From positions 3,453,190 to 3,517,189 of the forward strand of contig NZ_JAGRRD010000001.1 of NCBI RefSeq assembly GCF_018122735.1: a stretch of 64,000 nt of DNA, given 5' to 3'. The notes under the pieces are model-generated. The model did no database searches and was not told the DNA's origin. It saw nothing but the letters and a program-made list of their open reading frames with translations. This stretch comes from Azoarcus sp. L1K30. Lineage in GTDB: Bacteria; Pseudomonadota; Gammaproteobacteria; Burkholderiales; Rhodocyclaceae. A program made the translations under genes and the position numbers. How positions within the stretch are numbered: position 1 is the first letter of the stretch; each line of letters starts with the position of its first letter. This document shows, piece by piece, positions 49,349 to 58,971 of the stretch.

Positions 49349-50260
49349 CTAGCGCTTGTTGGCGCCCGCCGGCCACAGCCAGGCCGCACCGCGCACGCCC
49401 GACGAATCGCCGTGGCGGGCAGGCCGCAGACGCGTCAGGATGTGGTCGGAGAAGATGTGCTCCGCCCATCGTGCGGGCACGTTGGAATACAGTCGTTCAA
49501 GCTTGGAGAGGCCGCCACCGAGCACGATCACGTCGGGGTCGATGAGATTGATGACGGTGCCCAGCGCACGCGCCAGGCGAGCTTCGAAGCGCTGCAGGCT
49601 GGCTTCACAGCTGCGGTCGCCGGCGCGAGCCGCGTCTGCGATCTGTTGCGCGTTCAATGTGCCACCGTGCCGGCGGGCGTGGTCGGCGGCAAGCGCCGGG
49701 CCCGACAGGTAGGTTTCGATGCATCCATGACGGCCGCAGTAGCAGGCTGGCAGTGGCAGATCGTCCGCGACCGGCAGCGGTAGCGGCGAATGGCCCCACT
49801 CGCCGGCAATGCCGTTGGCGCCGATGAGCAGTCGCCCGCCCACGACCACACCACCGCCGACGCCGGTGCCGAGGATGATGCCGAATACCGTTTCCGCGCC
49901 GGCGCCCGCCCCGTCTGTGGCCTCGGAGATGGCCAGGCAGTTGGCGTCGTTGGCCAGTCGGACTTCGCGCTCGAGCAGGGTCTCGAGATCCCGTCGCAAC
50001 GGCTTGCCGTTGAGACAGGTGGAGTTGGCGTTGCGCATGAAGCCGTCGAGACGCGATAGCGAGCCCGGCGTGCCGATGCCGACACTGGCGCGTTCACCGA
50101 TCCGGGTTTCGGCAAACGTCACCAGTTCGGCAATGGCCTCGAGCGTTGCTCGATAGTCGCCCTGCGGGGTCGGCACGCGCCGGCGCAGCACTTCGCGTCC
50201 GTCGCCGGCGAGGGCGACGATCTCGATCTTCGTGCCACCAAGGTCGATGCCGAGGCGCAC
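49349..50260 (-). CDS. ROK-family sugar kinase (glucokinase/fructokinase-like)
   Basis: A 303-residue ROK kinase from GTG 50260 (RLGIDLGGTKIEIVAL), with the ATP-binding DLGGTK motif at residues 5-11. The substrate loop is GIGTPGSL, and GHSPLP leads to the zinc motif CYCGRHGCIETYLSG (ROK consensus CxCGxxGCxE). The frame continues upstream of 50260 through carbonic anhydrase DNA with no kinase features, so the short form is correct. It lies 7 bases after the can stop on the same strand, so the two are probably transcribed together. Sugar specificity is not decidable; N-acetylglucosamine, glucose and fructose are all possible. Confidence 0.88.
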   Translation of the reverse strand: MRLGIDLGGTKIEIVALAGDGREVLRRRVPTPQGDYRATLEAIAELVTFAETRIGERASVGIGTPGSLSRLDGFMRNANSTCLNGKPLRRDLETLLEREVRLANDANCLAISEATDGAGAGAETVFGIILGTGVGGGVVVGGRLLIGANGIAGEWGHSPLPLPVADDLPLPACYCGRHGCIETYLSGPALAADHARRHGGTLNAQQIADAARAGDRSCEASLQRFEARLARALGTVINLIDPDVIVLGGGLSKLERLYSNVPARWAEHIFSDHILTRLRPARHGDSSGVRGAAWLWPAGANKR

Positions 50261-50267
50261 GCTGAAC

Positions 50268-50921
50268 TCAGCCGCGCGCCATGCGTTCGATGCCGTCGCG
50301 ATAGCGCTCCAGCGCCTCCTCGCGGCAGCTGGCGCTGATGCCGAGATCATGCACGAGACCGTTGTCCAGGCCATAACACCAGCCGTGGACGCTGACGTCC
50401 TGACCGCGCTCCCACGCTTCGCGCAATACCGAGGTCTGGCTGATGCTGACCACCTGTTGCATGGCATTGAGTTCGCACAGGCGGTCAACCCGTTCCGCGT
50501 GGCCTTCGACCATGTTGAGCAGGTTCTCGTGGCGATCGCGAACGTCCTGCACATGGCGCAACCAGTTGTCGGTCAGGCCGATACGATTGTCGTTGAGCGC
50601 CGCCTTCACGCCACCACAGCCATAGTGGCCGACAACGAGAATGTGCTTCACCCGCAGCATGGCTACGGCATAGTGGATGACCGACAATGCGTTGAGATCG
50701 GTGTGTACGACGACGTTGGCGATGTTGCGATGGACGAACACCTCGCCCGGCGCAAGGCCGATGATCTGATTGGCCGGCACCCGGCTGTCGGAACAGCCGA
50801 TCCAAAGATATTCGGGCGATTGCTGGTTGACGAGGCGGGCGAAGAAATCGGGGTCTTCGCTGTGCATGCGTTCCGACCAGTCCTTGTTGTTCTTGAAGAG
50901 GGTGTCGAGCTGATGGCTCAT
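50268..50921 (-). CDS. can: Beta-class carbonic anhydrase
   Basis: A 217-residue zinc enzyme interconverting CO2 and bicarbonate. The metal site is clear: C43 and D45 in GCSDSRVPA, R47 in the Asp-Arg dyad, and H99 and C102 in GHYGCGG. The order and spacing match E. coli Can. ATG 50921 (MSHQLDTLFKNN) has AGGA 8 bases upstream; an open extension to 50960 is not conserved. It precedes the ROK gene. Confidence 0.95.
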   Translation of the reverse strand: MSHQLDTLFKNNKDWSERMHSEDPDFFARLVNQQSPEYLWIGCSDSRVPANQIIGLAPGEVFVHRNIANVVVHTDLNALSVIHYAVAMLRVKHILVVGHYGCGGVKAALNDNRIGLTDNWLRHVQDVRDRHENLLNMVEGHAERVDRLCELNAMQQVVSISQTSVLREAWERGQDVSVHGWCYGLDNGLVHDLGISASCREEALERYRDGIERMARG

Positions 50922-51105
50922 TCGATCGTCCTGACGGAAAAGTGAGCGGTGGATCCGCATGATTATGAATGGCTTGCGACTTGCATGTCAGCAGGGATGG
51001 TCGGCGCGAAGGCCGCGCATGGCCGATGATGGCGCCAAAGGCGAAGACCGGAGACGTGACTTGCCGCGGCGGTGCGGCATGCGCACGCCCATCGATACCG
51101 CAAGA

Positions 51106-51822
51106 TCACCATATCCCGAGGTCGCTCAGCTGCCTGCTGGCGGCTTCGGCCCAGCCACGGTTGGCGGCAGGGCTGGCGGGACTGGGATGAAGAATGCGCC
51201 CTACGCGCAGCCCAGGCCTGCCCGCAAGGGCGCCAATGGCGCGCTGCTCGGCCCACACGCCGATGCCGATTACCCACTCGGGATTCAACGCCTCGATCAG
51301 CGCGCGCAGGTGTACATCGCAGGCCGCCAGCAGGGGGCGCTGTTCGGCGACGGGCAGTTTGTCCGGGGTCAGGTTCCGGCCCTCGTCGAAGAAGGCCAGG
51401 GGACAGTAATTGGCGACGAAGTGATCGGCAAAGAAGGCCTCGGGGTGGCCGAAGCGATCGCGGAACAACCCCCACAGGCGTTGGCCGCTCACTTCCGAGC
51501 GCGTGCATGCAAAGCCTTCCACCGGGCGTTTCGGATTCGGCACGCGCGGTTGCGCGACCGGCCCCTCGAGACCGAGCCAGTCGCGTGCGGTGCTGATCTC
51601 GCCAAAAGGCACGCCGATCTGGGCCATGCCGAAGGGGCCGGGATTCATGCCGATGAACACCACCCGCTTGCGGCCCTCGCCATAGCGCCGGAGGTAGCTG
51701 TCGTGGATCTCGCCGGCATAGTCGAGCGGGTTGTAGACATGGGTGACGGGCGCGGAAAAACGCATCTCGTCGACGGTGGCGGACAATGTGTGGGCTGCGG
51801 CGATCAGGGTGGAGGCGGTCAT
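51106..51822 (-). CDS. SMUG1-type uracil-DNA glycosylase
   Basis: A 238-residue member of the family 3 uracil-DNA glycosylases. The active-site loop GMNPGPFGMAQIGVPFG is near residue 57-73, with the Asn of the motif (GMNPGPFGM), and the second motif is HPSPASPAANRGW near the C-terminus. SMUG1 removes uracil and oxidised or other altered bases from DNA. Family 3 is mainly known from animals and a scattering of bacteria. It begins 6 bases after azlD on the same strand, so it is probably part of that unit. Confidence 0.88.
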   Translation of the reverse strand: MTASTLIAAAHTLSATVDEMRFSAPVTHVYNPLDYAGEIHDSYLRRYGEGRKRVVFIGMNPGPFGMAQIGVPFGEISTARDWLGLEGPVAQPRVPNPKRPVEGFACTRSEVSGQRLWGLFRDRFGHPEAFFADHFVANYCPLAFFDEGRNLTPDKLPVAEQRPLLAACDVHLRALIEALNPEWVIGIGVWAEQRAIGALAGRPGLRVGRILHPSPASPAANRGWAEAASRQLSDLGIW

Positions 51823-51828
51823 GAGTGG

Positions 51829-52152
51829 TCAGAGAATGAGTTTCAGGGCATACAGCGTGGCCATGCCGGTTGCGATCGTGGCCAGCACATTGCCGCTGCG
51901 CCAGGCCACCCCGGCTGCAACCAGGGCGGCCCAGGGTCTGGGGGTGTCGAGCGCGATGCTCACTGCACCGCCATCGATGAACAGGGCGCTGGCCGTCAGG
52001 GCGGCAAAGCTGGCGGGCGCGATGTACTTGCACAGGACTTGAAGCCAGCCCGGCAGGCGGTTGCCCGCGAACAACCCGATCATGGCGTAGCGGTAGAAAA
52101 AGGTGACGGCTCCGACGACGAACACGAGCGCGACCATGGCCAAGGTGTTCAT
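51829..52152 (-). CDS. azlD: AzlD-family branched-chain amino acid export subunit
   Basis: A 107-residue protein with three to four helices (VALVFVVGAVTFFYRYAMIG at the start, then IAPASFAALTASALF). It belongs to the AzlD family, which pairs with AzlC for export of branched-chain and related amino acids. Its ATG lies in the azlC stop (ATGA overlap). A longer open frame reaching to 52956 is only the antiparallel-free continuation and not part of the gene. Confidence 0.88.
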   Translation of the reverse strand: MNTLAMVALVFVVGAVTFFYRYAMIGLFAGNRLPGWLQVLCKYIAPASFAALTASALFIDGGAVSIALDTPRPWAALVAAGVAWRSGNVLATIATGMATLYALKLIL

Positions 52153-52859
52153 GCCACACGCTCCAGGCGACGTGCTGTCCATACGCCGGCGGCCAGCCCC
52201 GTAATGATTGCGATCACCAGCCCGAGCTTGAACGGCAGTGCTGCCAGCAGCAGCGCGGCCGCACCCGCGACCATCGCGGCGGCCTGACCGGCGCGCTCGC
52301 GCAACAGCAGCGTGAGCAAGGCGATGAAAGTCAGCGGCACGGCAAATTCGAGCTCCCACTCGGGCGGAATGGCGGCACCGAACACCAGGCCGAAGGCAGT
52401 CGACAGTTGCCAGGCAAACCACAGCGTGAAGCCTGCGCCAAGGAAGTACCAGTGGCGCATGTCCGGGTCGGCACTCGCTTCCCGCGCCTGATAATGCAGT
52501 ACGGCCACGGCATAGGCCTCGTCGGTCAGCAGGTAGGCCAGCACCATGCGCCAGCGTCGGGGCAGATGGGCCAGATAGCCTGCCATCGAGGCACTGTAGA
52601 GCAGGTGGCGGACATTGAGCAGGCCCGAGGTCAGCGCGGTCGGCATCAGGCCGGCACCGGCTGCAAGCATCTGCACGATGACGAGCTGTGCGGCGCCGGC
52701 AAACACCACTGCCGATGCCAGCTGCGCAAGCCATGCCGGCACGCCCGCTGCCAGCGACGAGATGCCGTACAGCATGCCGAACGGGATCGCGCCCAGCAGC
52801 AGCGGCGCCTCGTCGCGACAGCCGGCGATAAACTCGCGGGATGCGGCGCGGTGCATCAC
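52149..52859 (-). CDS. azlC: AzlC-family branched-chain amino acid exporter
   Basis: A 236-residue inner-membrane protein. It has the AzlC features GAIPFGMLYGISSLAAG, then FAGAAQLVIVQMLAAGA and LLNVRHLLYSASMAGYL (the NxRH region). LLTDEAYAVAV follows. Exports branched-chain amino acids or analogues together with AzlD. The start overlaps the end of the AmpG-like gene by 4 bases, so the order is ampG-azlC-azlD-SMUG1 in one tight unit. Confidence 0.9.
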   Translation of the reverse strand: MMHRAASREFIAGCRDEAPLLLGAIPFGMLYGISSLAAGVPAWLAQLASAVVFAGAAQLVIVQMLAAGAGLMPTALTSGLLNVRHLLYSASMAGYLAHLPRRWRMVLAYLLTDEAYAVAVLHYQAREASADPDMRHWYFLGAGFTLWFAWQLSTAFGLVFGAAIPPEWELEFAVPLTFIALLTLLLRERAGQAAAMVAGAAALLLAALPFKLGLVIAIITGLAAGVWTARRLERVA

Positions 52860-54160
52860 GTGTTCGACTCCGGCACCGGCGCAACGCCGACAGGCGAGAC
52901 GCGATCACCGTTCCACGGTGCGACCCGGAACAGCAATAGCATGCCCGGAAAGGCAAGGAAGAAACACAGCCAGAAGAAGCTGTACCAGCCCATGTATTCG
53001 ACCAGCCAGCCCGCCGTGGCGTTGATGAAGGTGCGCGGAATCGCCATCAGGCTGGTGAACAGCGCGAACTGGGTGGCGGTGTAGGCCGGATTGGTGGTGC
53101 GCGCCATGAAGGCGACAAAGGCGGTCGTGCCAAGTCCCGCCCCGACCGCCTCGCCGGCAATGACGACGGCCAGCACTGCCAGGCGCGCGGCATCCGATTC
53201 GCCTGGCCCCAGCCATGCCATCCAGACAAAGCCGAGGATGGTGATGAACTGCACCACCCCGAACAGCCACAGCGCGCGGTTGATGCCGATCTTCACCATC
53301 CAGATGCCGCCGAGGATGCCGCCGATGACCATCGGCCACAGCCCGGCATTCTTGGCGATGATGCCGATCTCGGTCTTGGTGTAGCCCATGTCGAGGTAGA
53401 AGGGTGTGGCCAGCGCGGTGCAGAGTGAATCGCCCAGTTTGTAGAAGAACAGGAAGGCCAGCACCAGCAGGGCAGAGCGCACGCCGTGGCGACCGAAGAA
53501 TTCGCGAAAGGGCTCGACGACCGCGTCGCGCAGGGTGCGCGGGCTATTGCTGGCGGCGAAGGGTTCCTTGACCGCCAGCGTCATGAACAGGCCGGGCAGC
53601 ATGAATGCGGCGGTGATCACGAACACCTGGCTCCAGGGCAGATAATCGGCAAGGATCAAGGACAGCGAGCCCGGCACCAGGCCGGCGATGCGGTAGGCGT
53701 TGACGTGGATCGCGTTGCCCAGCCCGAGCTCCGCATCGGGCAGGATCTCGCGGCGGAACGCGTCGAGTGCGATGTCCTGGGTGGCGGACAGAAAGGCCAG
53801 GGTGGCGGTGAGGCCGATGACCAGCGGCAGATGCTCGCTGGGCGACAATTGCCCAAGCCACGCGATCGAGGCCACCAGGCCGAACTGCGATACCGCCATC
53901 CAGCTACGCCGTCGTCCGAGCCAGGGCAGCAGGCCGAAGCGGTCGAGCAGCGGCGCCCACAGGAATTTCCAGGTGTAGGGAAACTGGATCAGGGCAAACG
54001 CGCCGATGGTCTTCAGCGACAGGCCTTCGGTCTTGAGCCAGGCCGGCACCAGATTGAGCAGCAGGTACAGCGGCAGGCCGGAAGCGAAGCCGGTGAAGAT
54101 GCAGATCAGCATCCGGCGATTGAGCACGATGTTCAGCCAGGCGGGTCGGGAAAGATGCAC
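52856..54160 (-). CDS. ampG: AmpG-like muropeptide permease (MFS)
   Basis: A 434-residue MFS transporter with 12 helices. ICIFTGFASGLPLYLLLNLVPAW and SLKTIGAFALIQFPYTWKFLWAPLLDRF closely match the N-terminal part of AmpG, which brings GlcNAc-anhydro-muropeptides from the periplasm into the cytosol for recycling. TATLAFLSATQDIALDAFRREI follows, also an AmpG segment. The first gene of the tight unit ampG-azlC-azlD-SMUG1. Known AmpG proteins vary in the number of helices and in specificity, so the substrate is a fair guess. Confidence 0.85.
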   Translation of the reverse strand: MHLSRPAWLNIVLNRRMLICIFTGFASGLPLYLLLNLVPAWLKTEGLSLKTIGAFALIQFPYTWKFLWAPLLDRFGLLPWLGRRRSWMAVSQFGLVASIAWLGQLSPSEHLPLVIGLTATLAFLSATQDIALDAFRREILPDAELGLGNAIHVNAYRIAGLVPGSLSLILADYLPWSQVFVITAAFMLPGLFMTLAVKEPFAASNSPRTLRDAVVEPFREFFGRHGVRSALLVLAFLFFYKLGDSLCTALATPFYLDMGYTKTEIGIIAKNAGLWPMVIGGILGGIWMVKIGINRALWLFGVVQFITILGFVWMAWLGPGESDAARLAVLAVVIAGEAVGAGLGTTAFVAFMARTTNPAYTATQFALFTSLMAIPRTFINATAGWLVEYMGWYSFFWLCFFLAFPGMLLLFRVAPWNGDRVSPVGVAPVPESNT

Positions 54161-54229
54161 GGGCGGCTTTGGCTTGGACGAAGCCGCGATTATCCCAGAT
54201 CGGCGTCGTCCGGGGCGGACGCAATCGAA

Positions 54230-57200
54230 TCAGCGTGTGGCGATACCGGTGCGAATCAATGCCTCGATCTCGTCGGCAGGCAAGGGTATGCTGAAGTGAT
54301 AGCCCTGCAGCTCATCGCAACCCAGTTCATACAGGCGCGCGACCTGAACGGGCGTTTCCACGCCTTCCGCGATCACCGACAGCCCCAGGTTGTGTGCCAG
54401 CGAGACTGCTGCGGCAACAATGGCTGCATCGTTGGCATCGGTTTCGATATCGGAGACGAAGGAGCGGTCGATCTTGAGGTGATCGAGCGGAAACAGCTTG
54501 AGATAGGAGAGCGACGAGTAACCGGTTCCGAAGTCATCGATCGCGATCTGCACCCCGAGCCGCTTGAGCTTGCCCAGCAAGGCGGCAGCCTCCTGCGGTT
54601 TTTCCATGATCGAGCTCTCGGTGATCTCGAGCTCCAGCAAATGGGGGTGCAATCCGCTGCTGCCGAGCGCGTTCGCTACGCGATCGGTGAGGTCGCCGGC
54701 GCGCAGCTGCATCGCGGACAGGTTTACCGACATGCGCAAGGGCGCGATACCAGCCGCCTGCCACTGCCGGGCTTGCTCGCAGGCGGCATGCAGCACCCAG
54801 TTGCCGATATCGACGATGAGGCCGGTCTCTTCGGCCAGCGGGATGAAGCGCGCGGGTGCGATCAGCCCGTCTTCAGGGTGGCGCCAGCGCAGCAGCGCCT
54901 CGACACCGCTCAGCGTACCGTTCGCTGCACGGTATTGCGGCTGGTACCACAGTTCGAATTGCTGATGCTGTACCGCGTGGCGCAGCTTGCGTTCGAGCTC
55001 GATGCGTTCCATCGCACTGCGATTGAGCTCTTCCGCGTAGAACTGGAAATTGGCCCGGCCCAGCGATTTCGCGTGATACATCGCGGTGTCGGCGTTGCGC
55101 ATCAGCGTGGCGGCGGTATCACCATCTTCCGGGAACAGACTGATGCCGATAGAAGGTGTCGTGTGCAGCACGACTTCATCCAGCTCATACGGTTCCGACA
55201 GTCGCGACAGGATTTTACCCGCCGCCAGCGCGGCGTCATTCTGGTCGTGCAGACCCTGGAAGACGACCACGAACTCGTCGCCGCCCAAGCGCGCAACGAT
55301 GTCGGTCTCCCGCACTGTTTCGCGCAGCCGCGAAGCGACCTGAACCAGCAAGGCGTCGCCGACATGGTGGCCTAGCGAATCATTGATGGTCTTGAAACGA
55401 TCGAGATCGAGAAACAGCACTCCGACCCTTCGTTCCATGCGTCGCGCGCCGGCGATGGCCTGCTTCAGCCGCACGCCGAGCGAGAAGCGGTTGTCGAGGC
55501 CGGTCAGGGTGTCGTGGTGGGCCAGGTGCTGGATGGCCGCTTCGGCACGCTTGCGCTCGGTGATGTCGGAGAAAATCGCGATGAAGTGGGTCGGCGGCGC
55601 GTCGACCGTCTCGCGGACCATGCTGATGCTCATCCAGCGTGGATAAACTTCGCCATTGGCGCGGATGCCGGTCGTTTCTCCGGCCCAGAAACCACTTTTC
55701 GATGCCGCCGACCAGGGGGTGGCGCGGCCGTCGTCGCCGGCCTGATCCGGCTCGAACACCTGGCCGACGACCTGCGCCTGGGCGTAACCGGTAATGACTT
55801 CATGTGCCGGGTTGACCGACAGCACGCGCAACTTGCCGTCGGTGATCACGATGGCTTCCGGACTGTGTTCGAACACCTTGTCGGCGAGCTGCAGCCGTTC
55901 TTCTGTCGCGCGCCGCTCGGTGATGTCGGTATAGACGGTGACGAAGCTGCCATTGGCGAGCGGGCTGCCCTGGATATCGAGCACCCGACCGTCGGGACGA
56001 ACGCGCACGAATTGGTGTGCCTTGCCCTGTCGCGCACGTTCGACCAGAGCACGGGTGATGACGTCCGGGTCGCCGGGGCCGTATTCACCGCGTTCCGCGT
56101 TGAATCGCAACAGGACTTCCAGATTGGGCAAGCCGTCGGCGAAGAGCGCATCGGGGAAGTCGAGCAGACGCTTGAGCTGGTCGTTGCAGGCGATGATCTG
56201 CAGTTGGTCGTCGATCAGTGACACGGCATTCGGAATGTTGTCGAAGATCGTGCGCAGCGTCTCGTTCCTGGCCTCGAGTTCCTCCTCGATCTGCTTGCGT
56301 TCGGTAATGTCCGTATACGTGGTGATGAAGCCCGCGACCTTGCCCTCCATCCGCAGCGGTTCTCCGATCACGAGATGGGAGCGCCCGTTGGGCTTGGTTC
56401 GCTCGAAGCGGTGGGGGCTGAACTGCTCGGCCAGCTGGCGCCGCTGCCGCACATGCTCGACGGGGTCGCCTGGGCCATACTCTCCGCGCATGGCCGGCAC
56501 CATGACCAGATCGTCGAAACTGACGTTTTTCACCACGATATCGGCGGGCAGTTCGAGGACCTCGATGAACTGCGCGTTCCAGTACTGCAGGCGCAGGTGC
56601 TCGTCGAACACGCTGATGCCTTGCGGCAGGTGATTGACGATTGCGGTGAGATAGGCCGTCTGCCGGTGCAGTTCGATGGCGATCGTCTGTTGCGCGGTGA
56701 CGTCCTGCACGGTGCCGATCGCCCTGATCGGCTTCCCGCTGGCGTCGGCTTCGACGCGAATCCGGTTGTGGAAATGCGCAACACTGCCGTCGGGACGAAT
56801 GACACGGTATGAAACCGAACTCAAACCGGCTGCGGCGTAGGCCGTCTTGAGTGTTGCTTCGAGGCGTTCGCGGTCGGCTGGGTGGACGCGTCGCATGAAG
56901 CCTGAATAACTCGCTGGTTCGTCGTCGGGGATGCCGATCAGCGCCCGGGTCTGCGGCGACCACCACAGATGATCATGCTCGAGGTTGCGCTCCCAGCGCC
57001 CCAGCTGTGCCATCGACATGGCGTCTTCAAGCTCGCCTTGCATTGCTTCGAGCTTGTGCAGGCCCTGCTGCTCTGCGTCGAGCCGACGCTGGATGAAGCG
57101 CTGCTGCCGGTGCCAAATCCGACCGATGGCGAATGCCCCTGCAAGCAATAACAGGCCAGCGACCATGGCGGCCGTCGCAATCCGGGTTTGCGTGCCAGCC

Positions 57201-58210
57201 AGCACTCGGTCGCGATCGAGGGCGCTCAACACCACCCAGTTGGTGCCACTGATGCGGGTGGCGACGGCGTAGACGATGGCTCCGTCCGGCCCCAGGCGGC
57301 CGCTCTGGACCGTACCCGACGTCAGACTCGCCTGCAGCAGCGGGTTGTTCGCCGGAATGGGGTCGAGGGCGGTGAGGGTGCGCTGCCTGGGCTCGAGGGG
57401 AACCAGGCGGGTGCCTTCGTCCACCAGCAACAGGTTGTGCTTGCCGCGCACGACGTCCTGGCTGTGCTCGAGAATGGGGAAGATCTGTTTGTCGGGGCGG
57501 ACCCGCAGCAGAATCGACCGGACCATCCGGGGAGCCTGCCGTGGTTCATCTTGGCGTACCGCCAGCGGGACGGCGAGATCGATGTAGCTGCGTCCGTGAT
57601 CGTCGTACTGAAGCGCGCTGAGCGCCGGTACGTCGTTTCCCTGTGTATGCGAAATCAGCTGGTGGCTTGCAGGCGAGACCGCATGTGTCTCACCCAGTTC
57701 GTACAGGACTTGTGCGTCCGAATCGAGAACGAGCACGCTGTCATAGCCGAAGACGTCGATGTAGCCATTCAGCCATTCGCGCACATCTTTGTCATGCAGG
57801 CTGCCGGTGGTCCGAAGCTCGTGCTCAAGTCTGTCCAGGGCGAGACGGTTTCGGCGCAGCACCTCTCCATCGCCAACGCGTTCGGCACGCCAGTGCACGA
57901 GTTCCGCCGCAAGCCGGGTCGCTGTGGTATGCAGCTCGACGCCGGCGTTGTGCTCGAGTTGCTCGAGCCGGTTCAGGTAATAGGCTGCAAATGCAAGCAC
58001 GAACGCCAATGCCACCGCTGCAAGGACGGCGAGCAATTGTCGTGAATACGAAGAGGGCCTGGCGCGAGGCAAATCCTGCGGGAACGAAATGGAGCAGATC
58101 TCTGTACGATGGCTGTGCATCTGCGGGATGCACACGGCGCGGGTTGCGAAAAGAAGGCTGGAGGCGCAAAAGCGTGGCGGGATTCTGACAGTCACGGTGG
58201 GTGCGAACAA
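54230..58210 (-). CDS. Multi-PAS GGDEF-EAL cyclic-di-GMP signalling protein
   Basis: A 1326-residue inner-membrane protein. TM helix (about 58-82), periplasmic double-Cache-like sensor (about 85-345), TM helix (about 350-370), then four PAS regions (about 395-900). Two of the PAS regions contain the same EYGPGDP motif, a duplicated PAS_7-type domain. Next GGDEF (RLGGDEF, with I-site RETD five residues before it) and EAL (GVEALLRW, DDFGTGYSSL, AEGVET). Both catalytic signatures are complete, so it could make and break cyclic di-GMP. The start may be Met 31 (58120) or earlier; the first 30 residues have no features. The stop is 69 bases from the ampG-like start. Confidence 0.9.
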   Translation of the reverse strand: MFAPTVTVRIPPRFCASSLLFATRAVCIPQMHSHRTEICSISFPQDLPRARPSSYSRQLLAVLAAVALAFVLAFAAYYLNRLEQLEHNAGVELHTTATRLAAELVHWRAERVGDGEVLRRNRLALDRLEHELRTTGSLHDKDVREWLNGYIDVFGYDSVLVLDSDAQVLYELGETHAVSPASHQLISHTQGNDVPALSALQYDDHGRSYIDLAVPLAVRQDEPRQAPRMVRSILLRVRPDKQIFPILEHSQDVVRGKHNLLLVDEGTRLVPLEPRQRTLTALDPIPANNPLLQASLTSGTVQSGRLGPDGAIVYAVATRISGTNWVVLSALDRDRVLAGTQTRIATAAMVAGLLLLAGAFAIGRIWHRQQRFIQRRLDAEQQGLHKLEAMQGELEDAMSMAQLGRWERNLEHDHLWWSPQTRALIGIPDDEPASYSGFMRRVHPADRERLEATLKTAYAAAGLSSVSYRVIRPDGSVAHFHNRIRVEADASGKPIRAIGTVQDVTAQQTIAIELHRQTAYLTAIVNHLPQGISVFDEHLRLQYWNAQFIEVLELPADIVVKNVSFDDLVMVPAMRGEYGPGDPVEHVRQRRQLAEQFSPHRFERTKPNGRSHLVIGEPLRMEGKVAGFITTYTDITERKQIEEELEARNETLRTIFDNIPNAVSLIDDQLQIIACNDQLKRLLDFPDALFADGLPNLEVLLRFNAERGEYGPGDPDVITRALVERARQGKAHQFVRVRPDGRVLDIQGSPLANGSFVTVYTDITERRATEERLQLADKVFEHSPEAIVITDGKLRVLSVNPAHEVITGYAQAQVVGQVFEPDQAGDDGRATPWSAASKSGFWAGETTGIRANGEVYPRWMSISMVRETVDAPPTHFIAIFSDITERKRAEAAIQHLAHHDTLTGLDNRFSLGVRLKQAIAGARRMERRVGVLFLDLDRFKTINDSLGHHVGDALLVQVASRLRETVRETDIVARLGGDEFVVVFQGLHDQNDAALAAGKILSRLSEPYELDEVVLHTTPSIGISLFPEDGDTAATLMRNADTAMYHAKSLGRANFQFYAEELNRSAMERIELERKLRHAVQHQQFELWYQPQYRAANGTLSGVEALLRWRHPEDGLIAPARFIPLAEETGLIVDIGNWVLHAACEQARQWQAAGIAPLRMSVNLSAMQLRAGDLTDRVANALGSSGLHPHLLELEITESSIMEKPQEAAALLGKLKRLGVQIAIDDFGTGYSSLSYLKLFPLDHLKIDRSFVSDIETDANDAAIVAAAVSLAHNLGLSVIAEGVETPVQVARLYELGCDELQGYHFSIPLPADEIEALIRTGIATR

Positions 58211-58344
58211 GCTTGCGCTGCAGCATGGGGCGGGCGACGAAGGCCGCTCGTGGTCTACACAATTCGATACGTTCCTTGTGCTGGCAGATCACTACGACAA
58301 CAATGTCGCCACCACATGAATCCACACGAATGAAGGAGGCCGGC

Positions 58345-58662
58345 ATGTCGCATACCGTGATCGTGTCTTTTGGCGAAAACCGCGAATACGAGTTTCTCGT
58401 CCACGATGCGGACGTGGCCGGGTTGGACAAGGATCAGGCCCGCAGCTGGTTGGCGAAGGAGTTCGATGCGCTTGAATGCACACCATCGAATCCAATGGGC
58501 AAGGTGCTGGCGCTGGACATGATCCTCAACGTGGCCAAATACGGAGGCGAATCGCGCTTTCAACAGGCCGGCGAATGGGCAAGGAAGTTCGCTGCCATTG
58601 TGGCGGTCGTACTCGCGCGACCGGTCATGAAAGTTGATGTGCGAAATTTCACCGTCGGCTGA
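58345..58662 (+). CDS. Conserved-looking small protein of unknown function
   Basis: A 105-residue soluble protein (MSHTVIVSFGENREYEFLVHD...). GGAGG ends 5 bases before ATG 58345, a very good ribosome site. Not recognised. Features: a beta-strand-rich start, a DKDQARSWLAKEFDALEC helix, and a central GKVLALDMILNVAKYGG segment. It is followed by a terminator at 58753, so it is a single-gene unit. Strong translation signals and normal codon use argue for a real gene. It diverges from the large signalling gene across 134 bases (58211-58344). Confidence 0.7.
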   Translation: MSHTVIVSFGENREYEFLVHDADVAGLDKDQARSWLAKEFDALECTPSNPMGKVLALDMILNVAKYGGESRFQQAGEWARKFAAIVAVVLARPVMKVDVRNFTVG

Positions 58663-58752
58663 GATATTGCACTGCGAAATCGCGCAGTCCTGCGCAGAGA
58701 CGTGATACCCATCGGGTTTTGCGGCAAAGCGGGAAGTCATCAGCATGGAAAT

Positions 58753-58789
58753 CCGCCCGGGCAAGTCCCTGCCCCGGCGGGTTTTTTTT
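58753..58789 (+). terminator. Rho-independent terminator after the small unknown gene
   Basis: CCGCC (58753-58757) pairs with GGCGG (58776-58780), and CGGGCA with TGCCCCG (one bulged C). The stem is followed by eight Ts. It lies 90 bases after the stop of the gene at 58345. Confidence 0.85.
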
Positions 58790-58971
58790 CGTCCGCACGA
58801 TTGAATACGGTACTACGTAGTTTCCCTAGAGGCATTGCAATCACGTCGATTCACTTTAATACTTAGGACACAGACGAGCGCGGATGTCGCAATGCAAAAG
58901 GGATTTTTTGGTGCATGCGTCGCCCCGTTCTGGTGCCTCTGATTCTTTTTGGTGAAACACAGGCAATTCAC

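Noticed and set aside
50261-50554. N-terminal extension of the ROK kinase frame
   Set aside because: It lies within the carbonic anhydrase gene in another frame, and the kinase signature starts just after GTG 50260.
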